A stretch of DNA of 64,000 nt from assembly GCF_002073975.1 (NCBI RefSeq), contig NZ_CP020384.1, forward strand, positions 3,286,001 through 3,350,000, written 5' to 3'. A program made the position numbers and the translations under genes. This DNA is from Rhodovulum sp. MB263. GTDB taxonomy: Bacteria; Pseudomonadota; Alphaproteobacteria; Rhodobacterales; Rhodobacteraceae. The first letter of the stretch is position 1; each line of letters opens with the position of its first letter. Of this stretch, positions 1 through 9,270 are shown in pieces. The notes beneath the pieces are model-generated. The model worked only from the letters and a program-made list of their open reading frames with translations. It did not search any database and had not been told where the DNA came from.

Positions 1-127
1 CTAGCCCGCCCTGGACACGCCGCCCGAAAGGGCCGGGATCGGAACCGGCCCCACCCCCAGCCCCGGCCATCCGCCGCGCGGGACACGCCCGAAGACCGGC
101 CCGAAGACAGCTCCGAATTCATGGGCG

Positions 128-991
128 TCAGTATCGCGTTCTCCCGGCATCCGGATCGCCCACAAGTTCGCTGCGGATCTGGGCATAGGTCAGCAAGGTG
201 AAGAATACCGTTCCGCCGAGAATGTTCCCCACAAGCGCGGGCAGAACGAAGCCACCCAGGGCCTCGAACGCGCCCATGCCGCCGGAATAGACCATCACCG
301 CCGCCTCGGTCGTGCCCGCGATCACATGCGAGAAATCTGCCAGCGCGATCAGATAGGTCACCAGCACGATCAGGAGCAGTTCGGAGTTGCGCGCATTCGG
401 CTTGACCCAGACCAGCGCCGCGATCAGCCAGCCCGCACCGATGCCCCGGACCGCGGTCTCCCACCAGCCATAGCCGGTGGCGTGATCGGACAGCGCAACC
501 ACGGCGGCCCGCAATTCGGGCTCGTAGACCGTGCCGGCATGCAGCACCCAGCCGAAGGCCGCAGCCCCGATCAGGTTGGTGACCAGCACCAGCGACCAGA
601 GCCGGGCGAGGCTGGCGAAAACCCGGGGCCGCGGATCGTCCAGAACCGGACAGACCGCCGTGATGGTATTCTCGGTGAACAGCTGAAGCTGACCGAGGAT
701 GACCAGCACGAAGCCGACGGAATAGCCGAGATTCTCGATCAGCGGCCGCCAGGGGGCGTCGGGCAGATGGGTCCGCAGCAGCGCCTCGGACAAGACCGAG
801 AACCCGATCGCAAGCCCCGCCGTAAGTCCCGACAGCGCCAGGGCCGAGGCCGGGCGGTTAAGCTCATGCGCGCCCTCCCGGCGGATCGACTCGAACAGCG
901 CCAGCGCCCGGATCGGCGCCTTGGCATCGATCGCCTCGAGCTCGTGCTCGGCGATGCGGTCCTCGTATTTCTTTTGCGTGCTGGCGGCCAT
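128..991 (-). CDS. Formate/nitrite transporter (FNT) family membrane protein
   Basis: A 287-residue protein predicted to be a pentameric-type channel of the formate/nitrite transporter family in the inner membrane. About six hydrophobic segments are visible after a charged N-terminal tail, including stretches around GLTAGLAIGFSVLSEALL and GNILGGTVFFTLLTYAQI, which are typical of the YfdC-like branch. An upstream in-frame TTG/CTG extension exists, but the ATG at 991 is preferred because GAGGG lies about 6 bases before it. The substrate cannot be told from sequence; formate, nitrite or another small monovalent anion are the family options. It is divergent from the kinase-like gene at 1176 and stands alone. 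Confidence 0.85.
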   Translation of the reverse strand: MAASTQKKYEDRIAEHELEAIDAKAPIRALALFESIRREGAHELNRPASALALSGLTAGLAIGFSVLSEALLRTHLPDAPWRPLIENLGYSVGFVLVILGQLQLFTENTITAVCPVLDDPRPRVFASLARLWSLVLVTNLIGAAAFGWVLHAGTVYEPELRAAVVALSDHATGYGWWETAVRGIGAGWLIAALVWVKPNARNSELLLIVLVTYLIALADFSHVIAGTTEAAVMVYSGGMGAFEALGGFVLPALVGNILGGTVFFTLLTYAQIRSELVGDPDAGRTRY

Positions 992-1175
992 CGGCCCTCC
1001 CCTCGCGTTCACGGCGCCCGAACCGGACCCTTCCGTCAGCAATTAGCGGAAAGCGCGCCCGGGCCAAGGGGGCCGCGCGGCCGGGACGCGCAGAAGGGCC
1101 CCCCCGACCGGGCGGATTCGCCCCCTGTTCGGCCTCACGCACCGGGTCTAGGCTCGACACCGAGGAGACTGCCCC

Positions 1176-2669
1176 ATGATCCTGGACGACCAGACCGAGG
1201 TCACGGCCTTCCTGCGCGCACAGACGCGCGGACCGGAACCGCCGCGCGAGATCGAAACCCATATCTCGCGCATCTTCCTGACCGGAGACCGCGCCTGGAA
1301 GCTGAAGCGCGCGGTACGCCTGCCCTATGCCGATTTCTCGACGCCCGGGATACGGCTTCGGACCTGCGAGAAGGAATTCGCCCTGAACCGGCCGACCGCG
1401 CCCGGCATCTATCTGGGGGTGCGGCGGATCACCCGACAGGCGGACGGGCTTGCCTTCGATGGCGACGGGCCGCTGGTCGATGCCGTGGTCGAGATGGTGC
1501 GCTTCTCGCAGGACGACATTCTCGACCGGGTGGCCGAGGCCGGCGACCTGACCGGGGCCGATGCCGAACATCTGGCCCGGACGGTGGCCGCGATGCATGC
1601 CCGGGCCCCGATCCGCCGCCATCCCGGCGGCGCCGCGCGGATGGCGGCCGTGCTCGACATCAACCGGGCGGGCTTTGCCACAAGCCGGGTCTTCGCCCCC
1701 GCCGAGGTCGCGGCGCTGGATGAGAGCTTCCGCCGTACCTTCCGCCGCCATCGCGGGCAGCTTGACCGGCGCGGCGCGCGCGGGCTGGTCCGGCTGTGCC
1801 ATGGCGATCTGCATCTGGCCAATATCGTGCGCCATGACGGCCACCCCGAGCTGTTCGACGCGATCGATTTCAACGACGCGCTGGCCACCGTCGATGTCGC
1901 CTATGACCTTGCCTTCCTGCTGATGGATCTGTGGCATCGCGGCCTGCCCGAGATCGCCAATCGCGTGGCCAACCGCTATTTCGACGCCGCGGGCGCCGAG
2001 GATGCCCATGGCCTTCTGCCCTTCCTGATGGCGGTCCGGGCCGAGGTCCGGGCCCATGTCACCGCCACCGCCGCCAGCGACGATCCGGCCCGGGCGACAC
2101 AGGCGCGGGTCTATTTCGATCTCGCCCGCGAGTTGCTGACGCCCGCGCCGGGCCGGGTGGTGGTGCTGGGCGGGCTGTCGGGCAGCGGCAAGACAACGCT
2201 CGCCGAACGGCTCGCCCCGCATCTGGGCCGCGCCCCGGGCGCGCGCATCGTGGAAAGCGACCGTGCCCGCAAGGCGCTGTTCGGCGTCGAGGCGACCGAG
2301 CATCTGCCGCGGGAGGCCTATGCCCCGGGCGTCTCGGACGAGGTCTATGCCCGGATCGCGGCACGGAGCCGGGCGCTGGCAGAGGGCGGCGCCACGGTCA
2401 TCCTCGGCGCGGTCTTCGACACCGCCGCGCACCGGGCCCAGATCGAAGGCAGGCTTGCCGGGCTTCGGGTCGACACGCTCTGGCTCGAGGCCGCGCCCGA
2501 GCGGTTGCGCGAGCGGATCGCGACCCGTGGCGAAAGCGCCTCGGATGCCACGCTGGACGTGCTTGAAACCCAGCTTGTCCATGGCACAGAAGGGATCTCC
2601 TGGCCGCGGATCGATACCAATGGCGGGCTCGAGACGACGCTGGTCCGGCTTCGTGCCGCGCTGAGCTGA
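1176..2669 (+). CDS. Bifunctional aminoglycoside-phosphotransferase-like / ATP-binding (zeta-toxin-like kinase) protein
   Basis: A 497-residue two-domain protein. The N-terminal part (about 1-320) resembles aminoglycoside phosphotransferases: it has the Brenner-type HGD catalytic loop at residues 209-211 (CHGDLHLAN) followed by the metal-binding FDAIDFND segment. The C-terminal part (about 325-497) is a P-loop kinase domain with Walker A GLSGSGKTT at 333-341. This fusion corresponds to the COG2187-COG0645 family, whose physiological substrate is not established. The start ATG at 1176 follows GAGGAG. There is no evidence of real drug resistance; an aminoglycoside role should not be assumed from the family name. 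Confidence 0.85.
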   Translation: MILDDQTEVTAFLRAQTRGPEPPREIETHISRIFLTGDRAWKLKRAVRLPYADFSTPGIRLRTCEKEFALNRPTAPGIYLGVRRITRQADGLAFDGDGPLVDAVVEMVRFSQDDILDRVAEAGDLTGADAEHLARTVAAMHARAPIRRHPGGAARMAAVLDINRAGFATSRVFAPAEVAALDESFRRTFRRHRGQLDRRGARGLVRLCHGDLHLANIVRHDGHPELFDAIDFNDALATVDVAYDLAFLLMDLWHRGLPEIANRVANRYFDAAGAEDAHGLLPFLMAVRAEVRAHVTATAASDDPARATQARVYFDLARELLTPAPGRVVVLGGLSGSGKTTLAERLAPHLGRAPGARIVESDRARKALFGVEATEHLPREAYAPGVSDEVYARIAARSRALAEGGATVILGAVFDTAAHRAQIEGRLAGLRVDTLWLEAAPERLRERIATRGESASDATLDVLETQLVHGTEGISWPRIDTNGGLETTLVRLRAALS

Positions 2670-2714
2670 CACAAGGCAGGCCTGCGCCCCGGCGTTCGAG
2701 ATCCGCCCGCCCGG

Positions 2715-3515
2715 TCAGGGATGCGGCTCGGGTCCGATCGCGGGGGCAGAGATCCAGCGCGGCGCGGCGCTTGCGATCGCCAGGCAGGGCGCGCCGATGC
2801 TGCACAGGACAAGGGCGTCCAGCCGGCCCAGCGCCTCGCCCGGCGCGAGCCCGGCGGCGATCATCGCCGCGAAGGCGTCGCCCACCCCATGCGGCACAGA
2901 GCCCCGCCGAAGGGTTCGGAACAGCTCCCTCCGCGCGCCCCGCACCGCCAGAACGCCGGTGGCCTCGGGACCGAGCGGCGGCGAGGTGACCAGCACCTCC
3001 GGCGCCAGCGCCGCCGCCGCCCCGGCCGTGGCCTCGAGATCGGACAATGCGCGCCCGGCAAGCCAGCTCAGTTCGAAATGGTTGGGCGTCATCGTGTCGG
3101 CAAGCGGCACCAGCCGCGCGCGGACCGCCTCGGCCACCGCCACAGGCACGTAAAGCCCGCCCGGCGCATCCCCGAGGATCGGGTCGATGACGATCCGGGG
3201 CGCAGGCCCTGCGGCACGCAGTTCGGCCACCAGATCGGCGGCGAAAGCGACATGCTCGGGGCTGGGCAGATAGCCGATCAGCACCGCGTCATGACCCGCC
3301 AGCAGCCCGTTCGCCCGCAGCGCCGCCGTCATCTCGCAGAGTTCGCCTGCGGGCAGCGGCCCGCCCGCCGCATGCGGCCAGCCGAGATGGTTCGACAGCA
3401 CCACGCTGGGCAGCCCGGTCACCTCATGGCCAAGCGCCTGCAGCACCGCGGTCGCGGCCGACAGCCCGACATGGCCCGAAGCCACATAGCTGGAAACGAT
3501 CAGGATCCGCGCCAT
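2715..3515 (-). CDS. pdxY: Pyridoxal kinase
   Basis: A 266-residue ribokinase-fold protein that should phosphorylate pyridoxal (and possibly pyridoxine) to the 5'-phosphate in the B6 salvage pathway. The N-terminus ILIVSSYVASGHVGLSAA is the PdxY/PdxK signature. The segment TPNHFELSWLAG is characteristic, and GVGDAFAA near residue 217 supplies the anion hole and the catalytic Asp. The ATG at 3515 is chosen over an in-frame TTG at 3521 because GAGAGG lies 6 bases upstream of the ATG. The gene ends 45 bases after the convergent kinase-like gene. The cofactor it makes is used by many PLP enzymes in this window, but no operon link is seen. Confidence 0.85.
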   Translation of the reverse strand: MARILIVSSYVASGHVGLSAATAVLQALGHEVTGLPSVVLSNHLGWPHAAGGPLPAGELCEMTAALRANGLLAGHDAVLIGYLPSPEHVAFAADLVAELRAAGPAPRIVIDPILGDAPGGLYVPVAVAEAVRARLVPLADTMTPNHFELSWLAGRALSDLEATAGAAAALAPEVLVTSPPLGPEATGVLAVRGARRELFRTLRRGSVPHGVGDAFAAMIAAGLAPGEALGRLDALVLCSIGAPCLAIASAAPRWISAPAIGPEPHP

Positions 3516-4050
3516 CGCCAACCTCTCGCCTTGCCCGCCCCCGTGGCGAGTGCCCCTCTATAGACCGGCGAGCGGAGCATGTCGAAACCCCTGTCGCCCG
3601 GCGCGGGACAGACCCGGAGCGGCGGCGAGCTGACGGCCCCGGGACGGACGGGCCGGCCGGTTTTTTCAGGCCCGAACCCGACCGGCATCGTCCATGACAT
3701 CGTTTGCGCCCTGTCCGCCGCGCCCGCACCGCCCGGCGGTCCGGAAAAGCAGGCCCCTGGCCCCGCAATCACCGATCGGGCGGGGAACTGGCCCGTCCCG
3801 TTCGGGTTTTGCGCAACCGGACCGGGGCACCGGAGCAACCAGCCCCCTGACCGCGACCGACCGGCGCCGGCCGATCTTGTCGGCCTGTCCGGCCTCTCGG
3901 ACGCCGATACCCGGCCGATCCAGATACAGACTGAGGCCGAGATCCCGAGGCATTGCGAGCTGATCGACATGCCTGACCCGGAGATCGGCCGGGACCTCTG
4001 GGAATACGCGGCCTCGCCGCCGATGGCATGACATGGTGCTGCTTCGCGCC
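3516..4050. other. Intergenic stretch without a convincing gene
   Basis: About 535 bases between pdxY and the IS5 element. A plus-strand open frame ends at 4031 with a fairly normal C-terminal composition (for example DMPDPEIGRDLWEYAASPP). However, the upstream part is Pro/Arg-rich, has no ribosome binding site and matches no family I know, so it may be a decayed remnant. The region probably also holds the pdxY promoter. Confidence 0.4.
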
Positions 4051-4054
4051 TTAG
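4051..4054. repeat. Target-site duplication TTAG, left copy (right copy 5382-5385)
   Basis: The four bases TTAG stand directly outside both inverted repeats of the IS5-family element. A duplicated YTAR tetranucleotide is what IS5-group transposition leaves, so both ends come from one insertion event. Confidence 0.8.
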
Positions 4055-5381
4055 CAGGGTGCTGAAATAGTCGTACCTCGACGCCGGTTGCAGAACATGA
4101 TTCATCCGCCGGGGATCAACGGCGGATACAGGCATGCGCGGTGCAGACGAGCCGAGCGGATCGCTGTTCAGCTATGTCGATCTCGAGGCGCGCATCCCCG
4201 CCCGGCATCCGCTGCGGAAGAGGTGAATGACGCGCTCGCCAGCCTCGATGCAGAATTCGAGGTGCTCTACACTGACTTCGGCCGTCCCTCGATCGCGCCG
4301 GAGCGCCTGATCCGCGCGAGCCTGTTGCAGATCCCTACTCCGTCCGCTCCGAGCGGCAGCTGATGGAGCAGCTGGACTACAACCTGTTGTTCCGCTGGTT
4401 CGTGGGGCTTGGCATCGACGACCAGGTCTGGGTCCCGACCGTGTTCAGCAAGAACCGCGACCGCCTTTTGACCACGGACATGTCACGCAAGGTGATGGCT
4501 GCCATCCTGGCCCACCGTGAGGTCGCGCCGCTGCTTTCGGACGACCACTTCTCGGTCGACGGCACGCTGGTGAAAGCCTTGGCCTCGATGAAGAGCGTCC
4601 GGCCGAAAGAGGATGGCGATCCCGGCGATCCTCCGGCAGGGGACGCCGCCCCGCAAAGCCCCTCCCCGCGGCCCGATCCGGAAACCCGCCAGATGCCCCT
4701 TCCCGCCAGCCGCAATGCCGAAGTCGATTTCCGGGGTCAGAAGCGCACGAACGCGACGCATGCCTCGACGACAGATGCGGATGCACGGCTCTACCGTAAA
4801 TCTCCGGGCACCGGCGCGATGCTATGCTTCATCGGGCGCACTTATGGAGAACCGCAGCGGGCTGGCCGTCCAGGGCGACCTGACCCGCGCGGATGGCCGT
4901 GCCGAACGCAAGGCGGCGCTCGACATGATGCACCGGCAGTCGCCGGGGTCGACCAGGCGGCTGACCCCGGGGGCCGACAAGGCGCATGACGCCGCCGGGT
5001 TCGTGGCCGATTGCAGGCAGGCCTGCATCACGCCGCATGTCGCGCAGAAGGCGCGGTCCTCCGCCATCGACGGACGGACCACCCGGCACAATGGCTATGC
5101 GCTGTCGCAGAAGCACCGGAAGCGGATCGAGGAACTCTTCGGCTGGTCCAAGACGGTGGGAGGCGCGGCGCAGACGGCCTGTCGCGGCGTGGAGCGGGTG
5201 CGGTCCCGCTTCATCCTCGCCCTGGCGGCGGCAAATCTTGCCTGGCTGCCGCGAATACTGGCGATTTGAGGGCGGAGACCCCCGACCAGCATGCCGCGTG
5301 GCGGGAAGAAGGCGGATAGGAGCAGCGCAATGGCAGGAACGGAGGAAGCCGTTCCGACCAATCGACTATTTCAGCACCCTG
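4055..5381 (+). mobile_element. IS5-family insertion sequence, complete ends, dead transposase
   Basis: A 1327-bp element bounded by perfect 19-bp terminal inverted repeats, CAGGGTGCTGAAATAGTCG at 4055-4073 and its complement at 5363-5381. Both sides are flanked by TTAG (4051-4054 and 5382-5385). This fits the YTAR target duplication of the IS5 group. The only gene inside is a transposase broken by several frameshifts, so the element is complete in outline but cannot move by itself. Intact ends could still be mobilised in trans by a related copy. Confidence 0.9.
4134..5269 (+). pseudogene. IS5-family transposase, frameshifted
   Basis: Reading across frames gives a typical IS5-family DDE transposase. 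It starts at 4134 (MRGADEPSGSLFSYVDLE), continues through NDALASLDAEFEVLYTDFG and YSVRSERQLMEQLDYNLL to DDHFSVDGTLVKALASMKS, and ends HRKRIEELFGWSK...AAANLAWLPRILAI at 5269. At least three lesions are visible: a small deletion near 4225 that makes an early TGA, a one-base loss near 4333, and a two-base loss near 4840 (expected GHALMENRSG). The segments are otherwise well preserved, so inactivation is fairly recent. Confidence 0.85.
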
Positions 5382-5385
5382 TTAG

Positions 5386-5680
5386 GCCTCGCGCCCTTGG
5401 TCCGAAGCCGCGATCTGGGAGCTCGTCGCCCCCCATCCGGGCAGATCGAGCCTGCTGCTGCTGACCCGGTTCGACAGGCTCGCCTCCGCAACGACCGCAA
5501 GCGGGTATTGCACCCGGTCCATCGCAGAACCGCCGGGCCGGTCGCGGAGGTCCTGCCGATCGCGCCGACCGCGGCGCGCGGCGCCTCGTCCGGCTGGGCG
5601 GCAAGCGGGGCAGAGGCGCTTGGCCCCGCCCTGAGGCAGATCCCGCGCGGGATCGGCGGCGGGCCCCGTCAGGAGGCGGG
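5386..5680 (+). pseudogene. Decayed GTPase-like (dynamin-type) coding remnant
   Basis: Directly beyond the IS5 element a plus-strand reading gives WELVAPHPGRSSLLLLTRFD, where TRFD resembles the G4 (T/NKxD) motif of P-loop GTPases. After a shift of frame it continues DRKRVLHPVHRRTAGPVAEV and LPIAPTAA, then GWAASGAEALGPAL. The pattern looks like the middle of a dynamin-family or small GTPase gene with indels. No Walker A portion is found, because the IS5 insertion replaced or separated the 5' part. The family assignment is an inference from short motifs. Confidence 0.35.
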
Positions 5681-5946
5681 ACCGATGCGGCTAGACCCGG
5701 CCTGGCGTGTCGCTGGTCGCTCCACCGCTGCCCCCGTTTCCTGCCGATCGGTTTGCGCCCCGGCACGGTGCCGCCCGCGCCCGGACCAGGTCGATGCAAG
5801 CCGCACCCGCCGCCCGCATCCGGGCCGCAACGAGGGCTCGGGCCACGCGCCGCACCCGACCTGAACGGTCGGCCCCATGGCCCCGGCGGCCCCCGCAATT
5901 TCGGAGACGCCCTCCACAGATGCCCTTCACCGTTCCCATTCAGGCC

Positions 5947-6324
5947 ATGAAGACCCCAATTCCCGGTTGCCGCGCCATCGCATTCGTCGACCTTCCGACG
6001 CGGCTGGGGCCGAGGCCTCGGGCCGAAAAGCCCCAGCCGCGCGCATATTTCTATGCAGTTTATCTCCGCGGCGCCCTGCGTCTGGACGATCAAGCCACCG
6101 CCTTGACCGAGGTCTCCGGCACCGGGCAACCGCCCCGCGATGCCACGCCGATGCGCTATGGCGAAATCGAGATTTTCGTGCGGGCGTCCCGCGATCCCGA
6201 CGAAGCGCTCTGCGCCCTGGTCGGACCGGATACCGGGGTCGAAGCCGCGCTGTCTCAGAGGCGCAAGGCCATCGCCGAGATCGCGACCGCAGCCGCCCGG
6301 CACCAGACGCGGCGCAGCGAATAA
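5947..6324 (+). pseudogene. Possible decayed roadblock/LC7-like protein
   Basis: An open frame beginning MKTPIPGCRAIAFVDLPTRL and ending ALSQRRKAIAEIATAAARHQ before TAA at 6322. The start 'pGcraiafVDLxTgL' and the block LTEVSGTGQPPRD followed by YGEIEIFVRASRDPDEALC resemble the compact roadblock/LC7 fold found beside bacterial Ras-like GTPases. The middle part is Arg/Pro-rich and looks frame-shifted. There is no clear ribosome binding site. It could alternatively be a small unknown gene. Confidence 0.3.
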
Positions 6325-6384
6325 GGCTGACATCTCCGGTCCCATTCCCCTGAAGGCGCGAAGACCTTCTGCGACAGCTCCGGA

Positions 6385-7131
6385 TCCGGCGGCGTCAAAA
6401 GCCAGCCCGATGCCCCGCTGACCGAAATCTCCGGGACGATCCCGCCACGCGAGGTGACGCGCGCCGCTGGCAACGGCCAGAAGAACCGGCGGCTGGTCGT
6501 GCGCCGTCATATGCCGCGCATCGGCCGACCCGACCCGGCCCGGCCGCCCGAACCGCGACGCCGCTTCTGGCCGAACCGCCCGATGCGCAGGGCGACCGCG
6601 ACGCGCCGCCTCTCGCCGCCTTTCAGGACCCGGTCCGCAGCCTTGTCGCCGCCCATCCGCCGGTCGCCACGACACCACCGGCCTTCCTGATCGCCCCGAC
6701 CGGGACTTTCTGTCCGGTCGGGGCGATCCGCGCGGCCGCCCGGCGTGACCGGAGCTCTCCCGGACCCGCCACCCCGTCCGACCGCGGCAGGACGGACGGG
6801 GCAGCCCCCGCCGACGACGACCCGCTGGGAGCACGCCACCGCCGGGCTCCGGCTGCGCGCCTGACGCATCGTCGACGCGATCGGCAATCCGGACCTCAGC
6901 CACAGACTGACCGGCTTCACCACGCCGGGGCAGCCCGCCCTGCCCGCCGCCGCCCAACCGGAGATCGCCTGTGCGATCCTGCGTGCGCCGCCGTCCCTGG
7001 CTCTGCTGCCGGTCCGGGTCGCCCATGGCAGCGAGGCCGCACTACTGCTGACGCCCGGCACCGAACCGGCCGCAATCGTCGCAGCCTGCCGCCCCGGCGT
7101 CCCGCTTGACAGGTCCGGAGGCCCGGATTAA
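6385..7131 (+). pseudogene. Further decayed coding sequence, two fragments
   Basis: Around 6418-6480 the plus strand again encodes LTEISGTIPPREVTRAAGNG, which parallels LTEVSGTGQPPRD in the preceding fragment and suggests a second copy of the same kind of gene. From about 6874 to the TAA at 7129 a different fragment reads DAIGNPDLSHRLTGF...AILRAPPSLALLPVRVAHGS. Between them the frames are incoherent. I recognise no family for the second fragment. No start codon or ribosome binding site is convincing, so this is best described as eroded sequence. Confidence 0.3.
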
Positions 7132-7322
7132 CCGAAAACTGTCTTGGTTCGCCCGGCGACGGGCGATGAAAAGGGAACGCGGTGCGGCCTCGCAAGGGGC
7201 TCATGCCGCGGCTGCCCCCGCAACTGTAAGCGGCGAGCGCGGCTGATCGTGCCACTGGGGATGTTCCCCGGGAAGGCCAGCCAAGCGACGACCCGCAAGC
7301 CAGGAGACCTGCCAGGACGATC
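7130..7322 (+). promoter_or_regulatory. Cobalamin (AdoCbl) riboswitch
   Basis: The leader of the TonB receptor gene carries the conserved cobalamin-riboswitch blocks in order: AAAAGGGAACGCGGTGCGG near 7168-7186, the B12 box core GCTGCCCCCGCAACTGTAAG near 7211-7230, CCACTGG, GGGAAGGCCAGCC, and the terminal GCAAGCCAGGAGACCTGCC near 7296-7314. It should lower expression of btuB (and probably btuF-cobQ) when adenosylcobalamin is plentiful. The expression platform should lie in the roughly 140 bases between the aptamer and the btuB start. Confidence 0.93.
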
Positions 7323-7461
7323 ACCCAGCCGGTCCGCGGGGCGCGCGACGGGCGGCGGCAAATCCGCAGTGGTGACGCTTTCACCGTCTGCGGAAAGCGT
7401 GTCTTTCCAAGGGCCTCTCGACAATACGGGCCGCATCGCGGTTCGACAGACCGGAACGGAC

Positions 7462-9270
7462 ATGACCAGATCCAGCTTCTGCCTCGGGCTCGGCCTCGCC
7501 GCCCTCGCGCCCCTCCATGCCCTCGCCGAGGATCTCGACGACAGCCTCCTTCTCGACGAGATCACCGCCAGCGCCAGCCTCACCCCCGTCGCCACCAACC
7601 GGACCGGCGCCACGGTCGAGACCCTCGACCGGGATCAGATCGCGGCGGGCGGGCAGAATCTGGGCGAGACCCTCGCCACCCTGCCGGGCGTCACGATCGC
7701 GCAGAATGGCGGGCTTGGCCAGACCGCCACATTGCGCATCCGCGGATTGTCCAACGGCTATATCGCCACGCGAATCGACGGCATGGATTTCTCCGATCCA
7801 TCCGGCATTCCGCCCTCGCTGCAGTTCGGCATCCTCACCCCCGGCCTCGCGTCCCGCATCGAGGTTCTCAAGGGCTCGCAATCGGCGCTTTACGGCGCCA
7901 ACGCGATCGGCGGCGTCATCGACATGACCAGCTGGCGTCCCGATCGCCCGGGCCTGTCGGGACGGGCCGAGGTCGAGGCGGGGACCTACGGCACCTATTC
8001 CGGCACGCTGAGCTTTGGCAATATGACCGATCGCGGCCAGATCGCCCTGACCATGTCGCATGTCGAAACCCATAGTTTCTCGGCCCGGGACGGCAATAGG
8101 GAATCCGACGGCTTCGATCAGGACCTGATCCTGCTTTCGGCAGAATTCGATATGACCGAGCAGCTGACCCTGGGCTTTTCCGCCCTCTATTCCGACAACA
8201 AGACCGATTATGACATAGGCGCCACGGATACCTCGCCGGTAACTAAATCATCCGAAACCCTGAAGGGGGTCCGGGCCTTCGCCGGTTTCTACATCGGCAA
8301 GGTGGAAAACGAACTGGCCTTTGCCTGGACCCAGACCGAGCGGGGCTACAATTCTCCGGGCTGGAGCCCAAACTCTCTCACCGGCAAACGCCGCACGCTG
8401 TCCTATCTCGGCTCGGCCGACCTGACCGAGGCCGCAAGACTGTCCTTCGGCGCGGACTGGTCGGAACAAGAAGCAGACATCTCGTCCGGGAACTTCAATA
8501 CCGAGAGCACCGCCGTTTTCGGCGAGCTGCAATATGCCCTCAGCGACGCGGCCGACCTGTCCCTCTCGCTCCGCCATGACGACTATTCCGATTTCGACAA
8601 CCAGACCACGGGTCGCCTGGCGCTGGCATGGCGGCTCGAAGACGACCTGATCCTGCGCGCGGTCTTCGGCACCGGCTATCGTACGCCGCCGCTCTACCAG
8701 CTTTTCGACACACTTTACGGCAATCCGGACCTCAAGCCCGAAAGCAGCCGCAGCGCAGAACTCGGCCTCGAGAAACGCTTCGGAACGAATGGCTTCGTCA
8801 AGGCCACCCTGTTCCATACCGAAATCGACGATCTCATCGGCTATGACGACGTCACCTATGTGACGAAACAGGTCTCCGGCACCACGACCTCGAAAGGCAT
8901 CGAGCTTTCGGCCCGCCATGCCCTGTCGCAGACCGCCCATATCTTCGGAAACTACACCTATACCGATTCCCGGGGCTCGGAAGGGCGCAGCATCCATGTG
9001 CCCCGCCACGATCTCATGCTCGGGATCGACACCGCCCTCGGAGACAGGGCCAACGCCCGCCTGACCCTGCAGCGCAGCACGGACAGCGTCGACAGCGAGG
9101 GCGCGCTGGACGATTATACCCTGGCGGGGGCGATGGTCAGCTATGCCCTCACCGACAGCTCCGAGGCCTATCTGCGCGTGGAAAACCTGTTCAACGACGA
9201 TTACCAGACCTTCCGCGGCTACAACACCTCCGGCCGCGCGCTTTATGTGGGCCTGCGTGCCTCCTTCTAG
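7462..9270 (+). CDS. btuB: TonB-dependent outer-membrane cobalamin receptor
   Basis: A 602-residue outer-membrane receptor for vitamin B12 or another corrinoid. A signal peptide of about 22 residues (MTRSSFCLGLGLAALAPLHA) is followed by a TonB-box-like region (DSLLLDEITASA). Next come the plug domain (ETLATLPGVTIAQNGGLGQ...TLRIRGL...GSQSALYGANAIGGVIDM) and a C-terminal barrel ending in LYVGLRASF, with an aromatic last residue. The ATG at 7462 is chosen because it opens the signal peptide; the frame is open upstream only through the riboswitch. Control by the cobalamin riboswitch and the following btuF and cobQ genes make the substrate assignment firm. Confidence 0.92.
   Translation: MTRSSFCLGLGLAALAPLHALAEDLDDSLLLDEITASASLTPVATNRTGATVETLDRDQIAAGGQNLGETLATLPGVTIAQNGGLGQTATLRIRGLSNGYIATRIDGMDFSDPSGIPPSLQFGILTPGLASRIEVLKGSQSALYGANAIGGVIDMTSWRPDRPGLSGRAEVEAGTYGTYSGTLSFGNMTDRGQIALTMSHVETHSFSARDGNRESDGFDQDLILLSAEFDMTEQLTLGFSALYSDNKTDYDIGATDTSPVTKSSETLKGVRAFAGFYIGKVENELAFAWTQTERGYNSPGWSPNSLTGKRRTLSYLGSADLTEAARLSFGADWSEQEADISSGNFNTESTAVFGELQYALSDAADLSLSLRHDDYSDFDNQTTGRLALAWRLEDDLILRAVFGTGYRTPPLYQLFDTLYGNPDLKPESSRSAELGLEKRFGTNGFVKATLFHTEIDDLIGYDDVTYVTKQVSGTTTSKGIELSARHALSQTAHIFGNYTYTDSRGSEGRSIHVPRHDLMLGIDTALGDRANARLTLQRSTDSVDSEGALDDYTLAGAMVSYALTDSSEAYLRVENLFNDDYQTFRGYNTSGRALYVGLRASF

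Noticed and set aside
1176-2669. Aminoglycoside resistance gene
   Set aside because: The APH-like fold is fused to a P-loop kinase in a widespread housekeeping-type family; nothing points to resistance.
864-2672. 602-codon open frame on the minus strand over the bifunctional kinase-like gene
   Set aside because: It is antisense to a gene with clear motifs, has no recognisable domain and reflects GC-rich codon use. The same applies to long antisense frames over 17521-20310, 24432-27194 and 37531-41121.
3579-4031. 150-codon open frame upstream of the IS5 element as a gene
   Set aside because: No ribosome binding site, Pro/Arg-rich translation and no known domain; kept only as possible decayed sequence.
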